Below, in pieces: positions 11,124 through 22,500 of a DNA stretch of 64,000 bases; positions within the stretch are counted from its first letter, which is position 1; every line of letters starts with the position of its first letter. The stretch is from NCBI GenBank assembly GCA_958299035.1, contig CATQJL010000001.1, positions 83,515,071 to 83,579,070 on the forward strand, given 5' to 3'. The position numbers were made by a program, and so were the translations under genes. The notes below the pieces were generated by a model that made no database searches, was not told where the DNA came from, and was given only the letters and a program-made list of their open reading frames with translations. This stretch comes from Cylicocyclus nassatus (lineage: Eukaryota > Nematoda > Chromadorea > Rhabditida > Strongylidae).

Positions 11124-11807
11124 TTAGGCGTTTTCCGGAAGATGTCGGTGAGGGAGTTCGGAGGTGTGCCGCAGCTCACTCTTATAAACAACCCACTCTC
11201 TAACGGGTTTGCCCTTATTTCTTTCTCGTGCCTGCTTTCTAAGCTCAAACTCTTGAGCTCGTTCTGACGGGGTCATACTTTTACGTATGAAAATATTAGG
11301 GAACCCCGACCGTCTCAGAACGTGGGCATTCGAAAGGGCTTGGACCCAATGAGTGCGGGATGGGAAGACGACTTTGACGAGACGTGGTCTCGTTCCCTCA
11401 TATTTACCCATCCTATAAATCTCGGTGGGCCAGCAGTCCACACTTAAAACGTCAAGGATGTCGGCCACGCCTTTTTCAAGCTCATCCCTCCTTTCCAGCA
11501 GGGGTTTACCGGCTTCGGATTCTTGTAATCCTGCGATAACGATGCTCCTTTGGCGCTTTTCGGTTTCCACATCTGGTGGAATTTTGTTTTTCAAAGCGAG
11601 AAGCATTTTCTCAATGAGAGGATTGCTGTTCAATTTCAAAATGGAAGACACGATCTCATTGGCGGACATGTTAGCGAAATCATCCTCCTTTTTTTCGTTT
11701 CTATCCTCCAGAACTGCCGGTTGAGAAAGACTACTACTAACAGCATTTTTCCTAGTGATACGTGAGGCAGAAGGTTGAGTACTTGATCTACTCCCGCGAG
11801 CCGGCAT
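11124..11807 (-). CDS. LINE ORF1 nucleic-acid-binding protein
   Basis: A 227-residue ORF immediately 5' of ORF2 in the same orientation, starting at an ATG and ending in TAA. The N-terminus is Ser/Arg-rich. The central part (RSIVIAGLQE, then RPRLVKVVFPSRTHWVQAL) reads like the RRM-like core of ORF1 proteins in CR1-type elements, and the C-terminus is Arg/Lys/Glu-rich (MTPSERAQEFELRKQARERN). ORF1 proteins coat the element RNA. No zinc knuckle is visible. The assignment rests on position and on general resemblance. Confidence 0.7.
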   Translation of the reverse strand: MPARGSRSSTQPSASRITRKNAVSSSLSQPAVLEDRNEKKEDDFANMSANEIVSSILKLNSNPLIEKMLLALKNKIPPDVETEKRQRSIVIAGLQESEAGKPLLERRDELEKGVADILDVLSVDCWPTEIYRMGKYEGTRPRLVKVVFPSRTHWVQALSNAHVLRRSGFPNIFIRKSMTPSERAQEFELRKQARERNKGKPVREWVVYKSELRHTSELPHRHLPENA

Positions 11808-12040
11808 GTTGAACTATCGATTGAAGGATGAGAAAAAGAGAAGACAATGAAGAAGGAGGAGCAGTCAAGATATGAAATGATAATTGAAACGGGGGGATGA
11901 AATTGTGTTCGAGGAAATGAAGCTTCAAACACGATGGAAGCAAAAGAATTGGTAAAAAAAAGGACAAGAAGGTAGAAAAAAGGAGGTGAGTGAGAGAGTG
12001 ATGAGAACACGACCGCTCAGGACCGCGTATCTAGGCTCTT

Positions 12041-12082
12041 CGCGAGGATGTGGCGATTTCGCGAAATCGCCACATCCTCGCG
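12041..12082. repeat. Perfect 42-bp palindrome
   Basis: CGCGAGGATGTGGCGATTTC followed directly by its exact reverse complement, with no spacer beyond the central GC. It sits just beyond the 5' end of the LINE. Confidence 0.9.
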
Positions 12083-12410
12083 ACTTGGCGATTTGCCAGA
12101 TGTCTAGAGATTAAGCATGCGAAGTTCTCAGATGTATGGATGCGTAGATTCCGTAAATTGTAACAAACACAGCAAGTCTGGCCCAAGCAAAGTGCGTTTA
12201 CGACCAGCTATGGAGAGTCGGTGCAGTGCCAAATCGCGCGACGACTAAAATCGCGTGAGGTATGCCTTATGCCTAATAAACAGTTGAGCCGGAATGGAAA
12301 GCTGCTTGAATGGCTCTTGAAGTCAAATTCTTGAAAAAGGGAAGTAGAAATTGGTTGTTCATGTTTATGACGCACCAAAGTAGCTTACTCTCGCATCTTT
12401 TCGACTCAAC

Positions 12411-12450
12411 AAATGGAGATGAGGATGATTCATCATCCTCATCTCCATTT
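12411..12450. repeat. Near-perfect hairpin with 19-bp arms
   Basis: AAATGGAGATGAGGATGAT, a two-base loop, then the exact complement. It looks like an isolated hairpin and is not tied to a recognisable gene. Confidence 0.85.
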
Positions 12451-12937
12451 CAAACATTTCAAATGTAGTTTACAAAATCTATCTCCGTGCACTGCTTACT
12501 ATTGACTTAGGCATGCCCACATAGAGTGACGGATTCAAGTTCAGTATGTAGGTCCCGGCGCGCGAGTCACATTTTAACTGAGAATATGCAGTGACGATAT
12601 TCGACTGCGAAAGCTGCTCGGCGGAGTATGGTGAGTCCGATGCTCAAGTTTTTTCAAACTATATCAGTAATCTAAGTTGTTGAGTTTGTCTTCTGGACAG
12701 TGTTCATATGTGTTTATTAGGTGTTCATATGTTCATAGAAAAACAGATTCCGGCTTACAGTGATATGGTAAAGGTCATAGGACAGTTCTGAGAACTTCAT
12801 ACCCTTGAGTGGTGTTTGGCTTTCCTTCGCATTTTATTCTCTTTAGCCAAGCACTCCTTCAAGGGATAACTGCAAGAGTGGAAAACTGAGGGTAAATTGC
12901 AAAATTTGTACTTTCTTTTCAGCACCGCTGGGGACGA

Positions 12938-13676
12938 TTGCTTGAAGGCAGCGTCCGGGCAGATTCAAACGTTCTCGGCTACCATCACAAGAGTACTAGG
13001 ATCTCGCTTTACAACTGTCGACCTCCAAACAACCCCCGAAAAGGGAGAAAATACAGAGCCTCGGAAACCCCGCCCATTCCCTCGTGAGGCCAACCTCCTC
13101 GAACGAAATATCCCTACTGACCCGTTACACGTGGCGAGCACATCTGAAAGCATACTGTCTGATCAATTTCTTGCAAAAAGAACAGCGCCAATCGCTCTTG
13201 TCCACAGCTCTTAATTAGTTCCTGAAAAGGGTTTCGTAAAGGATTCACCTCTAAAGGCAGTGTCGCGACAAAATCGAACCCCCCCCCCACCCCCGGTTTC
13301 ACCTTCTCAGAGCCTTTTGTCATGCTGAAACCATATCCGGGTTTTCAGCGCTTGAAAATGGTTAGAATGAGCTTTTCTCGAAGCTCTACATGCCCATGTT
13401 TGCTCAGAATCACGTGTGAGTGAGCGGGACCCAGAACGAGGGGGCGGGGTTCGAAAAACTTCTGGAGTGAAGTTTAGGCCTTCCAAATGCGCTTTTTGCT
13501 CCAAACTTCACTGACAGACTATCTGGGAGGTCTACCTACTACGATGCTGTGATAACTCAGCACTAATCAGTTTGTCGGAACGCTGCCTTCAACTCCATTT
13601 TTCGAATCAGAGCCATGAAAAGGCTGAACGAGGCAAAAATGGAGGTCGAGAATCTGCCCGGACGCTGCCTTCAAGC
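12938..13676. mobile_element. Inverted-repeat element, CTTGAAGGCAGCG family
   Basis: The termini CTTGAAGGCAGCGTCCGGGC and its complement face each other. A second, shorter member with TTTAAAGGCATCG ends lies at 49568-50012 and shares the internal words GAGAAAATCAAC/GAGAAAATACAG and GCCTCGAAAACC. There is no transposase. The element sits in the possible first intron of the KCTD-like locus at 14.2 kb. Confidence 0.65.
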
Positions 13677-14248
13677 ACGCGCCATACTTGATCCGCTCAA
13701 TCATTTGATACAAATGATCCATACCGCTATTGGTCAAATCGTTGAAATGACCAATGGAGAAGCGGATGTCCACGTGATCTGATCCATTTCATCCACTTCG
13801 CTATTGGTCATTTCACTATTTTGAGTGCAATTTTTGGGAGTGATCGCCACCTGTTAGAGTCATGTTTCTCCCCCCTTCCCCTTACCCAACCCGCTCAATG
13901 GCTATTTGAAAATGTGAAAACAGAGACCCTGGGCTCGGCACAGGTGGCTTGTGAGCAAGCTGACAATGAGTATCATTTTTGGACAAAAAACAAATGGGGT
14001 ATGCGAAGTTTTTCCTAGTCCACGTTTCGGTTTCTGATGTTTTCTTACGTTTAGAGTTTAGGGTCAAAGACAACTTCGTAAAAATTTGCGAGAATTAAGG
14101 AGGACTTCGCTTTTTGCATGTTCCATGAGCCACCTCATGCCGAGCTCTGCAGAGACCACCTTTCCTGACAGTCGGTTTACTTTGAGCGAGACTGATATTA
14201 GCGTGTTCCCATTTTTCTGTTATAAGGTTATAGAGAATAAGTTTCCAG

Positions 14249-15166
14249 GCAGAAGAAGAGCTTCCAGTATATGGCGAGCGTGTGCAAATTAATGTTGGTG
14301 GAACGATTTTTGAGACCTATCTTTCTACTCTTAAAAGATTTGATGATAGTGTAAGTGTCGCTCAGTGCTGCTCCTATACTTCACTTGATTTCAAAAGGTG
14401 CTCTCGGTCATGGTTGCTAGTCGTTGGAGAAATGAGAAGGAGCTTTTTGTGGATAGAAACCCGAAGCATTTTGCAGAAGTAAGATCAAAATTATTTATTA
14501 AGCAATCAAGTGCTTTTATTTTAGATATTAGACTACTTGCGCGACAGTGGGAGTTTTACACCTCCTTCGGCGGATGATGCTCGCGAAGAGCTTCGAAAAG
14601 AGGCTGAGGTGAGATTGATGAAGGTAACTCCTCGTGATCTACGGGTTTCGGTTCTACAATTTGCCTGGCCGCTCGCGTCGAGATGTGCTCACCCGAAGTT
14701 TTCCGCTTGCAAGACAAGGTACAGTGGAAGGAGAGCGCTGTCGAAGCATACTGCAAGTTCTTATCTGCATATTGGTAAGTTTTACTCTAAAAATTTTTCG
14801 TTTAGTCAATATATACAGCTTCAGGTTCCCAAATCACTCCTTGTCTACCCGGTGTCTCGACTGTGACTTTGAGGAATTCAGCTGCATAGCAACCCGTGTC
14901 CTTATTGATAAATACAGAAGTCAAGAACTGGATCGTGCCTTTATGTGCTATGCGAGATTGTTGCACGTAAAGCATCATATGTCCTTGGACAGAGGGACCA
15001 TTCTATCTGTAAGTCAGGTAAAACACTTCACAAAACATCAACCGTTCAAGTGTAGTCATCTAATTCGAGATTTTCGCAGCTTGCTGGCACATTTTGCCTT
15101 GTACAGTGGGACGAGCAATGGATCACTTTTCTTCCACAAACTGTACTGCGTTTGTCGAAGGATTAG
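14249..15166 (+). pseudogene. KCTD-like gene, damaged copy
   Basis: Exons by homology: 14249-14350, 14398-14478, 14525-14608, 14652-14774, 14825-15008 and 15080-15166 (stop TAG). The BTB/T1 part is open (VQINVGGTIFET, ELFVDRNPKHFAE, LDYLRDSGSF), and so is the C-terminal exon with CLDCDFEEFSC and HVKHHMSLDRG. Two faults break it: the acceptor before exon 14652 reads TTTCGG instead of TTTCAG, and one extra C near 14672 shifts the frame inside that exon. A possible exon 1, with ATG directly before a GTGAGT donor, lies at 12629-12631. Part of this locus (14716-15015), introns included, has been copied inverted to 19522-19818. An alternative acceptor could keep a shorter product, so the pseudogene call is likely rather than certain. 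Confidence 0.7.
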
Positions 15167-15447
15167 TATCAGTTTATTTTAGAAGTTCTGCCTCTTTCCG
15201 AAATTCAACCCACGATTATATAACGCTTTTCAGAAATGGTCATGGTGGGCGTGATGAGTTGTCGTACAGCTAACAAAATCTGTCAGTTATGTGTGGATTT
15301 CTAAAGGCTTTTGAAGAAAAAATATATTGGGCCATCAATTTTGAGAAACCACTCAAAATGAAGATTAGAGAGATAGCGCAAACAATGATCATTATGTAGT
15401 AATCGAGGTCCAATGAGTTTTGTACACAGAAAATTGAAAAATTCATA

Positions 15448-16001
15448 CAGAGTGTCTCATAAAAATGTGCTACTGTTGGCTGTAAATTACTCTATCGTCA
15501 TAAAGTCTTTGGAGAAGCTTTAGGTACCATTTTGTAAAGCCAAGTTCAACTTAGATATATACATATAATAGGAACATCACGAAATGCTCATTCCTACTGT
15601 AGGATTACGGTAGGATTCTAAACTCGTTTTTAGCCTTTCACAGCCGAAAACGCTTGCAAAAACCATTCCATTTGAAGGAGTTTGCACTAAGTTTTTCAAG
15701 TTTTTCAAAGATGCTGATTTTTATTGAAAATCTCCATAAGCATCAGCGCTTATAGAAATTTCAATGTGAACTTCAGAATTTGAAAAGGTTGCAAGCATAT
15801 TTTGGCTGCAAAGGGCTAAAAAAGAGTTCAAAGTTTCTACCGTAGTCCAACAGTAGGAATGAGAATCAGGGGTTTGCTCAATATTGTAGCTCCATGTTGA
15901 AGACAGCTTTACATAGTGGTACCTAAAGCTTCTCCAGAAGCCTTCTCCAGTGGCAGGGGAGTTATTGGCATCTAAGAGTAGACACATTTTTGAGACACCC
16001 T
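15448..16001. mobile_element. Mariner-type MITE, AGTGTCTC ends
   Basis: The left end CAGAGTGTCTCATAAAAATG and right end CATTTTTGAGACACCCT are imperfect inverted repeats, and TA stands outside the left end. Subterminal repeats also pair (TTTAGGTACCA against TGGTACCTAAA). Internal words such as ACTGTAGGATTACGGTA are shared with the better preserved member at 44584-45229. Confidence 0.65.
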
Positions 16002-17859
16002 AAATTATTTGCTTTCTTTGGGCAAGCAAACGCGATTTTTTCATTTTTCAAAAATATTTTCCCGCTGCTAACGGCTGGCCAGTTTCAGACATCAATCCTC
16101 CTAGGCAAGTTATACTTATGTATAGATCAAACATATTACGTTTGTTTATGACAAAAACACGCATCGCGTTTTTTGTATAAGTGTTTTGGAGTCAAATGAT
16201 ATTCATACAGAGAATTTTGAGCTTGAAGTTTCAAATAAATTCTGATAAGCATTTTGTAGCATAGACTCATCAATGAAATCAAAGCAAAAAAGAATTCTTC
16301 CTTTTTGTTGTGTCCTTTTGCTGTACAAAGCTAGTGATGAACAAAATGAAAATACGAGAACATAAAAAAATACTTGAAAGAGTTATTAAGTGAAGTAAGC
16401 GATGATTGTATAACAATCATTTGTCTTGTGGAAAGGGCGCATCTTTTGCAGCAACTAGTACTTTGTTTACCATGTTTCCTTTCTGAAAGTGCATACACAA
16501 CTCATCGCTCGAGGCATAGAAGTATACAGGATTTTTTGTTAAATTTTGTTACTTTGTTGTTTTTGAGTATATGTTTATAGTATGTTTTTGAGTATATGTA
16601 CAAGTATCTGCAGTTGTTCACACTCTACATTCTCTCTACATTGTTCATTCTCTACATTCTGAAGCTTAATGGTGCAATAAATTTCATAACTGGAACAATG
16701 TATTGCACCTATGATCCACGATAGAACAGTTTGATGCATTGTAAATTGTGTAGTTATTAGCAACGTGGCATTGCGAGCAATTTATAAGACAAAGCAGAGT
16801 TGTAAAAAGTGCAAGGTCCAAATTCCGCCCATTTGCGGAAGGTGAGCTCTTCCAAAACGGATGCTTCGCCTCCGACGTTTTTCGGCGCCGAAAGCAGGCC
16901 TCGGTAGTGATCCATATAGGTTTTGATAAAATATAACAAGATAGAACGAGATGGCGCAGAAATAGGCGGTGCTATGAGTTGTAGCGTGAAATTCTCAAGA
17001 TGTAACTTGAGCTAGCTTATCAGTCGCAACTCGTCCACGTTCACCAAACGGTGCAAGCCTTCAATCAGAATCATCTCAGCTGTCCATCTCGGATCAGCGC
17101 AGGTGCAGCCGCTATGCGCGAATTTCTGGAAAATTGGTTTGAAGAAAATTGCGCACACTGTCATCAAGTCAGACCGGTCCGCAGATAAGCTGAAAGATCT
17201 CAGTAGTAAGTCACTGCTCATTCTGTAATAATGCAAAGTGTTTTGGGGAAGGTGTCTTGCCAGTTTCAGACTTTGCATGTCCCTCTTTCAATCTTTTCGG
17301 TAAGATGAGCCCGCACGCTATTTGAAATATTGAATGCCTTTTTTGCTTCGAAACTCGAATGCATATGACCGCATCCGTTTCATTCAGAGCTGGATCTTGA
17401 TATTCTACTAGGCTTAGCGTCGTCTTTCACATAGATAGCAAAATGCTGTTGTCTTAGGGTATCTACTGGAAGATCATCGGAGGACGGGGAATTTAAGGTT
17501 GAAGTGTGCCAAAAAATGTCTTCTAATAATCTGAATAGTCAGGCTAATGTTGGGGTCTGATCGGGAGTGGGAAGAACCATAGATGAGGTACAGCACGAAG
17601 CATGTTTACATATGTACTTTCAAACCATATATCCATAAGTGAGAATTTTCGAGCAAACACACTCATGAGTAAAAGCACAGATTGTGTTATATCAATAGCT
17701 TAATAGCACTACAACGAAGGGAATTTAATTCTGAAGTTTCGTAAATTGTTACGTCTGCTTATTGAACAGAAGACATGTTTCACAAACTACACATTCATTC
17801 GTAAAGTTAGTTGCTTTGCAGGCGACGATAGAACAGCGAATTTATGTTTGAATGTGTGA
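16002..17859. other. No gene recognised
   Basis: Intergenic sequence with small ORFs. I saw no domain, long repeat or RNA gene in it. Confidence 0.4.
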
Positions 17860-18790
17860 TTTAACAGTCGCACGCGTTGCTGCCATTTCAGACAATAGAT
17901 CCCATCGGTGGGTCGTAAGATTCCTGAAGCTAGAGCTTTGCCAGTTTACGATGCAATTTTGCGGGGCTCTGGCACATGATTGGGGATGCCTAGGCTCCAG
18001 CCAAAGTGGTCGGGCTCGGTATACTGCAATGTAATGTTACGTTAGGTATACCATAGATACCATAGATAAGGCAGTGGCGGACCGAGGCCCGAGAATGGGT
18101 CGCGAAGTTTTTAATTACTTATAAATCTTAGAAATTACTTATATGGGTTATGAAAATGCGCAAGTGATTTGTTTATTTTTGTAAGCAATTAAAATAAGTT
18201 TTAAAAAATTTTAAAATTCAAATTAGCCTTATATAAAAAAAATTTTTCGGGGGCGTGCCTGACGCCACGCCCCCTTTTCCCGGATTTTGGGGGTTGGGGA
18301 CCCGCAAAAATTCTGAGAAGCACCCCAACAATTTTATCGGAGTGCGTGGCTAACGCCACGCACCTTCATTGGAAAAAATTTTTTGCCGCGCCCACCCCCC
18401 TCCCCCGGTCCGAAATCCTGGGACCGCCACTGAGATAAGGCACAGACTTTAGCGCAAATTCTTGCAGAGTGATGCTGTTTCTGAACGTTTAAGCGTACAT
18501 GCACGAGAAAATGGGCCGGACAAGAGTCTTACTCTAGCTTATCAAAAAATACCGGCTTTATGGATTTTTTTGATCTTTTGCACTGTTCGCCCTAAAGCTG
18601 AAAGTTTACACATATAATTTTTTTGTGGCATGCTGATTGGGAAAATGTTAGTCTTGAGTACTAATACCGCCTTCTTACATCAGTTCCTTAATTTTCACGA
18701 AAATTTCACCGTAGTGCTGCGGTAGCCCCACTGTGGACAGTAGTGAACAAACTGTACATTGTAGTCGTGATCAGCACGTGATATACCCCA
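17860..18790 (+). repeat. Dispersed repeat interrupted by a hAT MITE
   Basis: This stretch aligns end to end with 56090-56700. Shared words include ATTCCTGAAG, TCTGGCACATGATTGGGGA, AATGTAATGTTACG, GTACATGCACGA and CCCCACTGTGG. The only large difference is the 361-bp insertion at 18072-18432. It is non-coding and contains the CGTAATCAGCATG-type words typical of repeats across the window. Confidence 0.75.
18072..18432 (+). mobile_element. hAT-type MITE with 8-bp TSD
   Basis: The ends are CAGTGGCGGACC and GGGACCGCCACTG. AGATAAGG stands immediately outside both ends, an exact 8-bp duplication as expected of hAT transposases. The interior has paired GTGGCTAACGCCACGC-like stems. A second member lies inverted at 59483-59840. 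Confidence 0.92.
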
Positions 18791-19184
18791 AGGTACAGCC
18801 ATTTTCAACACTTTCACACATCTCTATGACACCACCAACTTTTCTTGTTCCTCATACGATCTTTTTTGACCTCCTTACCCCCCAGAAATCTGATTGAACG
18901 TTGAAGCACAATTTGCGCTATTTTCAAAAGTATTATCTCGAAATGCCATATGATTTTCTTAAGAATGGGAAAGCTATTGGGACCGGTGAGGGGGGGGGGG
19001 GGGGATTCCGATGGTAGGAACGTGGCCCTAGACAGAACTGGAGACTCCAGGGCTTCGAAACATCTTGTCTTGCTTTGGTTTCGATTTACAATCCCTACTT
19101 CCGACAAGGTGAGAGATTGCACTAGCATATCCAGAGACATAAAAAACCAGGGTCGGTGGTAACTGGTCGAAACTCCGAGTTCAA
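18433..19184. other. Rest of dispersed repeat, then a homopolymer G tract
   Basis: Up to about 18790 this continues the dispersed repeat. A run of about 15 G lies near 18990-19004. A 154-codon minus-strand ORF crosses the area, but part of it reads the repeat at 19185-19302, so I do not call it a gene. Confidence 0.5.
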
Positions 19185-19302
19185 AGGCAGCGGCTCGGCA
19201 GAATGACAACTTTGGGATAGCCATCGTTCTCGGTTCCCCTGGATGAGCTAAGTCCAAGACTGTGCTTTGCAGCTTCAAAAGATATCAATAACCCGCTTTT
19301 CC
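19185..19302 (-). repeat. 118-bp repeat shared with 32.3 kb, inverted
   Basis: Nearly identical to the reverse complement of 32279-32397. Shared words, read on the minus strand, include AAGCGGGTTATTGA, AAGCACAGTCTTGGACTTAG and CATCCAGGGGAACCGAGAAC. It lies next to a MITE and a 75-bp repeat that also recurs near 32 kb. Confidence 0.8.
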
Positions 19303-19324
19303 AGACTTGAAAAGTGCTAATTGT

Positions 19325-19433
19325 GCGGACCGCGTAAGCCCGCGCTCTAGAGCGCATTGGCTCATGAGTACGGTGGGTAGTATCTCCGCTCACGAACCAA
19401 TCGCGCTCTAAAGCGCAGGCTTACGCGGTCCGC
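19325..19433. mobile_element. 109-bp GC-rich foldback MITE
   Basis: The termini GCGGACCGCGTAAGCC and GGCTTACGCGGTCCGC are exact complements, and the arms continue through GCGCTCTAGAGCGC-type stems. No clear target-site duplication was found. Confidence 0.8.
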
Positions 19434-19446
19434 CCAAATAGCGCTT

Positions 19447-19521
19447 AGTAAGATCCGGGCCCGAAAGATATTTCTCTTTGCTAGTAGGCGATACACAGTG
19501 GTAATACATGGTTTACTAGAC
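19447..19521. repeat. 75-bp direct repeat, copy 1
   Basis: Identical to 31989-32063 over 75 bp, starting AGTAAGATCCGGGCCCGAAA and ending TGGTTTACTAGAC, in the same orientation. The two copies flank the helicase-retroelement block. Sequence outside the 75 bp does not match on either side. Confidence 0.85.
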
Positions 19522-22500
19522 TTACAGATAGAATGGTCCCTCTGTCCAAGGACATATGATGCTTTACGTGCAACAATCTCGCATAGCACATAAAGGCACG
19601 ATCCAGTTCTTGACTTCTGTATTTATCAATAAGGACACGGGTTGCTATGCAGCTGAATTCCTCAAAGTCACAGTCGAGACACCGGGTAGACAAGGAGTGA
19701 TTTGGGAACCTGAAGCTGTATATATTGACTAAACGAAAAATTTTTAGAGTAAAACTTACCAATATGCAGATAAGAACTTGCAGTATGCTTCGACAGCGCT
19801 CTCCTTCCTGTACCTTGCGGCCCAGGCTCGTCGACGGAACGATTGCATTTTGGTTTCGCGCCCATTCCAGGGCCATCCTCCAAAACGGCACCTTCTCAAG
19901 GGATTCCTGATGGCCTAACAGGAATTGCCCATGTCTGCATCGGGTGAGGGCGACGTTCATCCGTCGGGGATCCCCCAGAAATTCCGCTCCCTCCGGATTA
20001 AAGTGCGTCTTCGTTGTCAAGACGATCACGACGTTCTTTTCCCTTCCCTGAACGGTGTCCACAGTGGAGAGGTTTACGCCGACTCTCGTGACGAATTCCT
20101 CCAGGCGCCTGTATTGGTCCTTGTAGAAAGTAATGACGACGATGTCACTCGGTGCCACTCCTTTCCTGACGAGCGTGGTAACCAAAAACTCGCATACCAT
20201 CTTCTCCCTTTCGTTATAATGCGAGTGGGAGGCTGACTGCACCGACGTTCCGTTGACGTCCACGAACATGAACGGTAAGTGAGGGTTCGGGAAATCCATG
20301 ATGTCCAATAACTGGTGTCTGTCTGCTGCGGTCACACCGCTTACCAACGAGCCTTCATAGCACAGAGTATTGGGGAGATCGATGAGCGCCGGGTGCGCTC
20401 GAAAGGTGGTGATGAGGCTGCGCATCGGAACGGCTCGCGCTCTTTGGAGGACGTTCATGATACTCTGTGCGCCGAGTCTGGCGGGGTTGGACAGTCTCGA
20501 AGAGCGAGCATACGGCTCTAACTGATGGATGTCACCAATGTATATGTGCCGGGCCCGCGGGATTCGCGCCGCCATTGCCATAAACACCGGTTCTGGAACT
20601 TGCGATGCTTCGTCGCATATGATGAGATCGAACTTGTCGAGGTAACCCTTGAACAGACCGTCCGTGTCCGTAGTATTGAGCAACGATGCTGTTGTGATAC
20701 AGACAATCTTGGGGTCCATGCGACGGAACATGATATCCACCATGTCTTGTAAATTTCGCGAGACGTCCCTTTCCGCCAGCATGAAGTCTTCCCTTTCTTG
20801 ATCCGTCAGGTCGATGCGTCGCTCCCTCTTGTACCTTTCGTATCGTATTCGTCCCTGCGTGAAGGTCCGGCACGTCTCCTTCTCCCTCGTGAGCTGTCTT
20901 TGGAACACCGTTCCGATCATCTTCAAGATTTCAGGAAGGTCCACGGCGGTTGTCGGCGCGTCCGTGTCGAAAGCGATGGCTTCTGCTACGAAGCGAGTCA
21001 CCCCAACCTGCTGCGCCTCCCCGAATTCGAGGATGGTGTTCGCAAACTGGGCTACGGCGGTATTGGTGGAGGCGGTGATGATGACCCGTTGTCCAGCGAG
21101 AGCTTGGCGTATGGCCACGCAGGCGCCAACAACCGTTTTGCCTGTTCCAAACGCAGCCTGAATTGCTATTAGTGGATATTTGCTGTTTCCCAGTGCCAGT
21201 GCTTCCTGCTGATCGCGCGTTAGCTCCAATCGGCGGCCGTGCAGAGTTATCGAGTCGATGAGTGGTTCGTCTTCATCTCGTTCCGCTTCTTTGGCCGTTT
21301 TACATCCTAGTTCCTGTGCTCCGTATGCGATGTCAACTACGCTAACGTCGGCTCCGCCTTCCTCCAAGTCCTTGAATATCTCCATTCTGGAGACTGACTC
21401 GAACGCCGGGTTGGCGTTTGCCGGAGTTCGGCCTAGCTTGACGAAAAGATCCAAAAATGCGGTGTTTCCCACTCTGCGGCCGACGTCTCTGATGGCGTTC
21501 CTCAGCACCTGCTCCATCTGTGAGTAAGTGGCAAGGGTCACTCGAAGCTCTCTGGTTTCTTCTTGGAACTCAGCTTCATCTACCTCAAGTTTGGTGAACC
21601 ACCAGACGTCCATGATCCACACTCCCACGGGACGATGTTTCGTCCATCCCTCCATTGATGACATGTCTTGCAGTGTGAGCTGCAGTTGGAGCGGATGTGA
21701 CGATACCGACGGAACCGTAGCGGTGACTCTGTGTGTTCTGTTGTCATCGTCCAGGTTCTGAAGTGCTACTAGTGCAGCGCACGCCATACTGAAAACTTTA
21801 CTCATCCTGCGGAGTGCTTGAGGGTGGTTGTTGACAAAGTTGTTGAATTCCCCGGTTCGGTCGAAGAACCAGTCGATATCTTCTTGACGTGCCTTCCTAA
21901 CCTTCATGGGAACCATGCCTTCGTCGGGGTGGGCTGGACAGAAGTGCTCGACTTGACGACGGAGCCAGTCCCGTGCGGTTTTCGATGCGGGTGGCTCGGA
22001 GAATCTGACTGCGCAGGAAACGTTCTTCCGGCTCTGTGCTATTAGGATTTCATCCTCCTGAACATCCGGCCATTCGAACTCACAGATAGATTTAGTGATG
22101 GTCACAGCCTCTGGGACTCCTTCTAGCGCCATCTTGAAGTTGTTAACGGTCTCGCCTCTGCGGGTCAACTTGAGCACAACACCTAAGTGAGGCTGGGTCC
22201 AGACGGCTGGTGTCACAAAAGCAAACACTGCGGCCCGGAAGAAAAACTGGGTATTCGTTTCGAGTGCTGCTGTCCGAGGTATCCTGGCCAGCTGGAGACA
22301 ACGCGCCGGCGACCGTACGGCTGCGATGGTTGGTGCGACTTCATAGACCCACACAAAATCTTTGACGGATATCAAATGCCTGTCGTAACCGTAAGTATTA
22401 TTTTCGATATTCAGGGAAAATCGGTCGAGCAGGATACAATGAAGTTCGAGTCTATCCGGCATGAAGACAAAGAAATCTTTAGCTTCGATTACCAGGCTGT

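Larger units (their letters stand above)
7735..12015 (-). mobile_element. CR1-like non-LTR retrotransposon, probably full length
   Basis: Minus-strand LINE with two ORFs and untranslated regions on both sides. The 5' UTR covers about 11808-12015. The 3' UTR of about 550 bp ends near 7735 in an AT-rich tail (TAAATAATTAAATAATAAAT as read on the minus strand). Neither ORF has a stop or frameshift, so the copy may be young. The outer limits are estimates because no target-site duplication was identified. Confidence 0.7.

Noticed and set aside
18814..19278. A 154-codon minus-strand ORF
   Set aside because: It crosses a dispersed repeat, a G tract and the 118-bp repeat; no recognisable motif.
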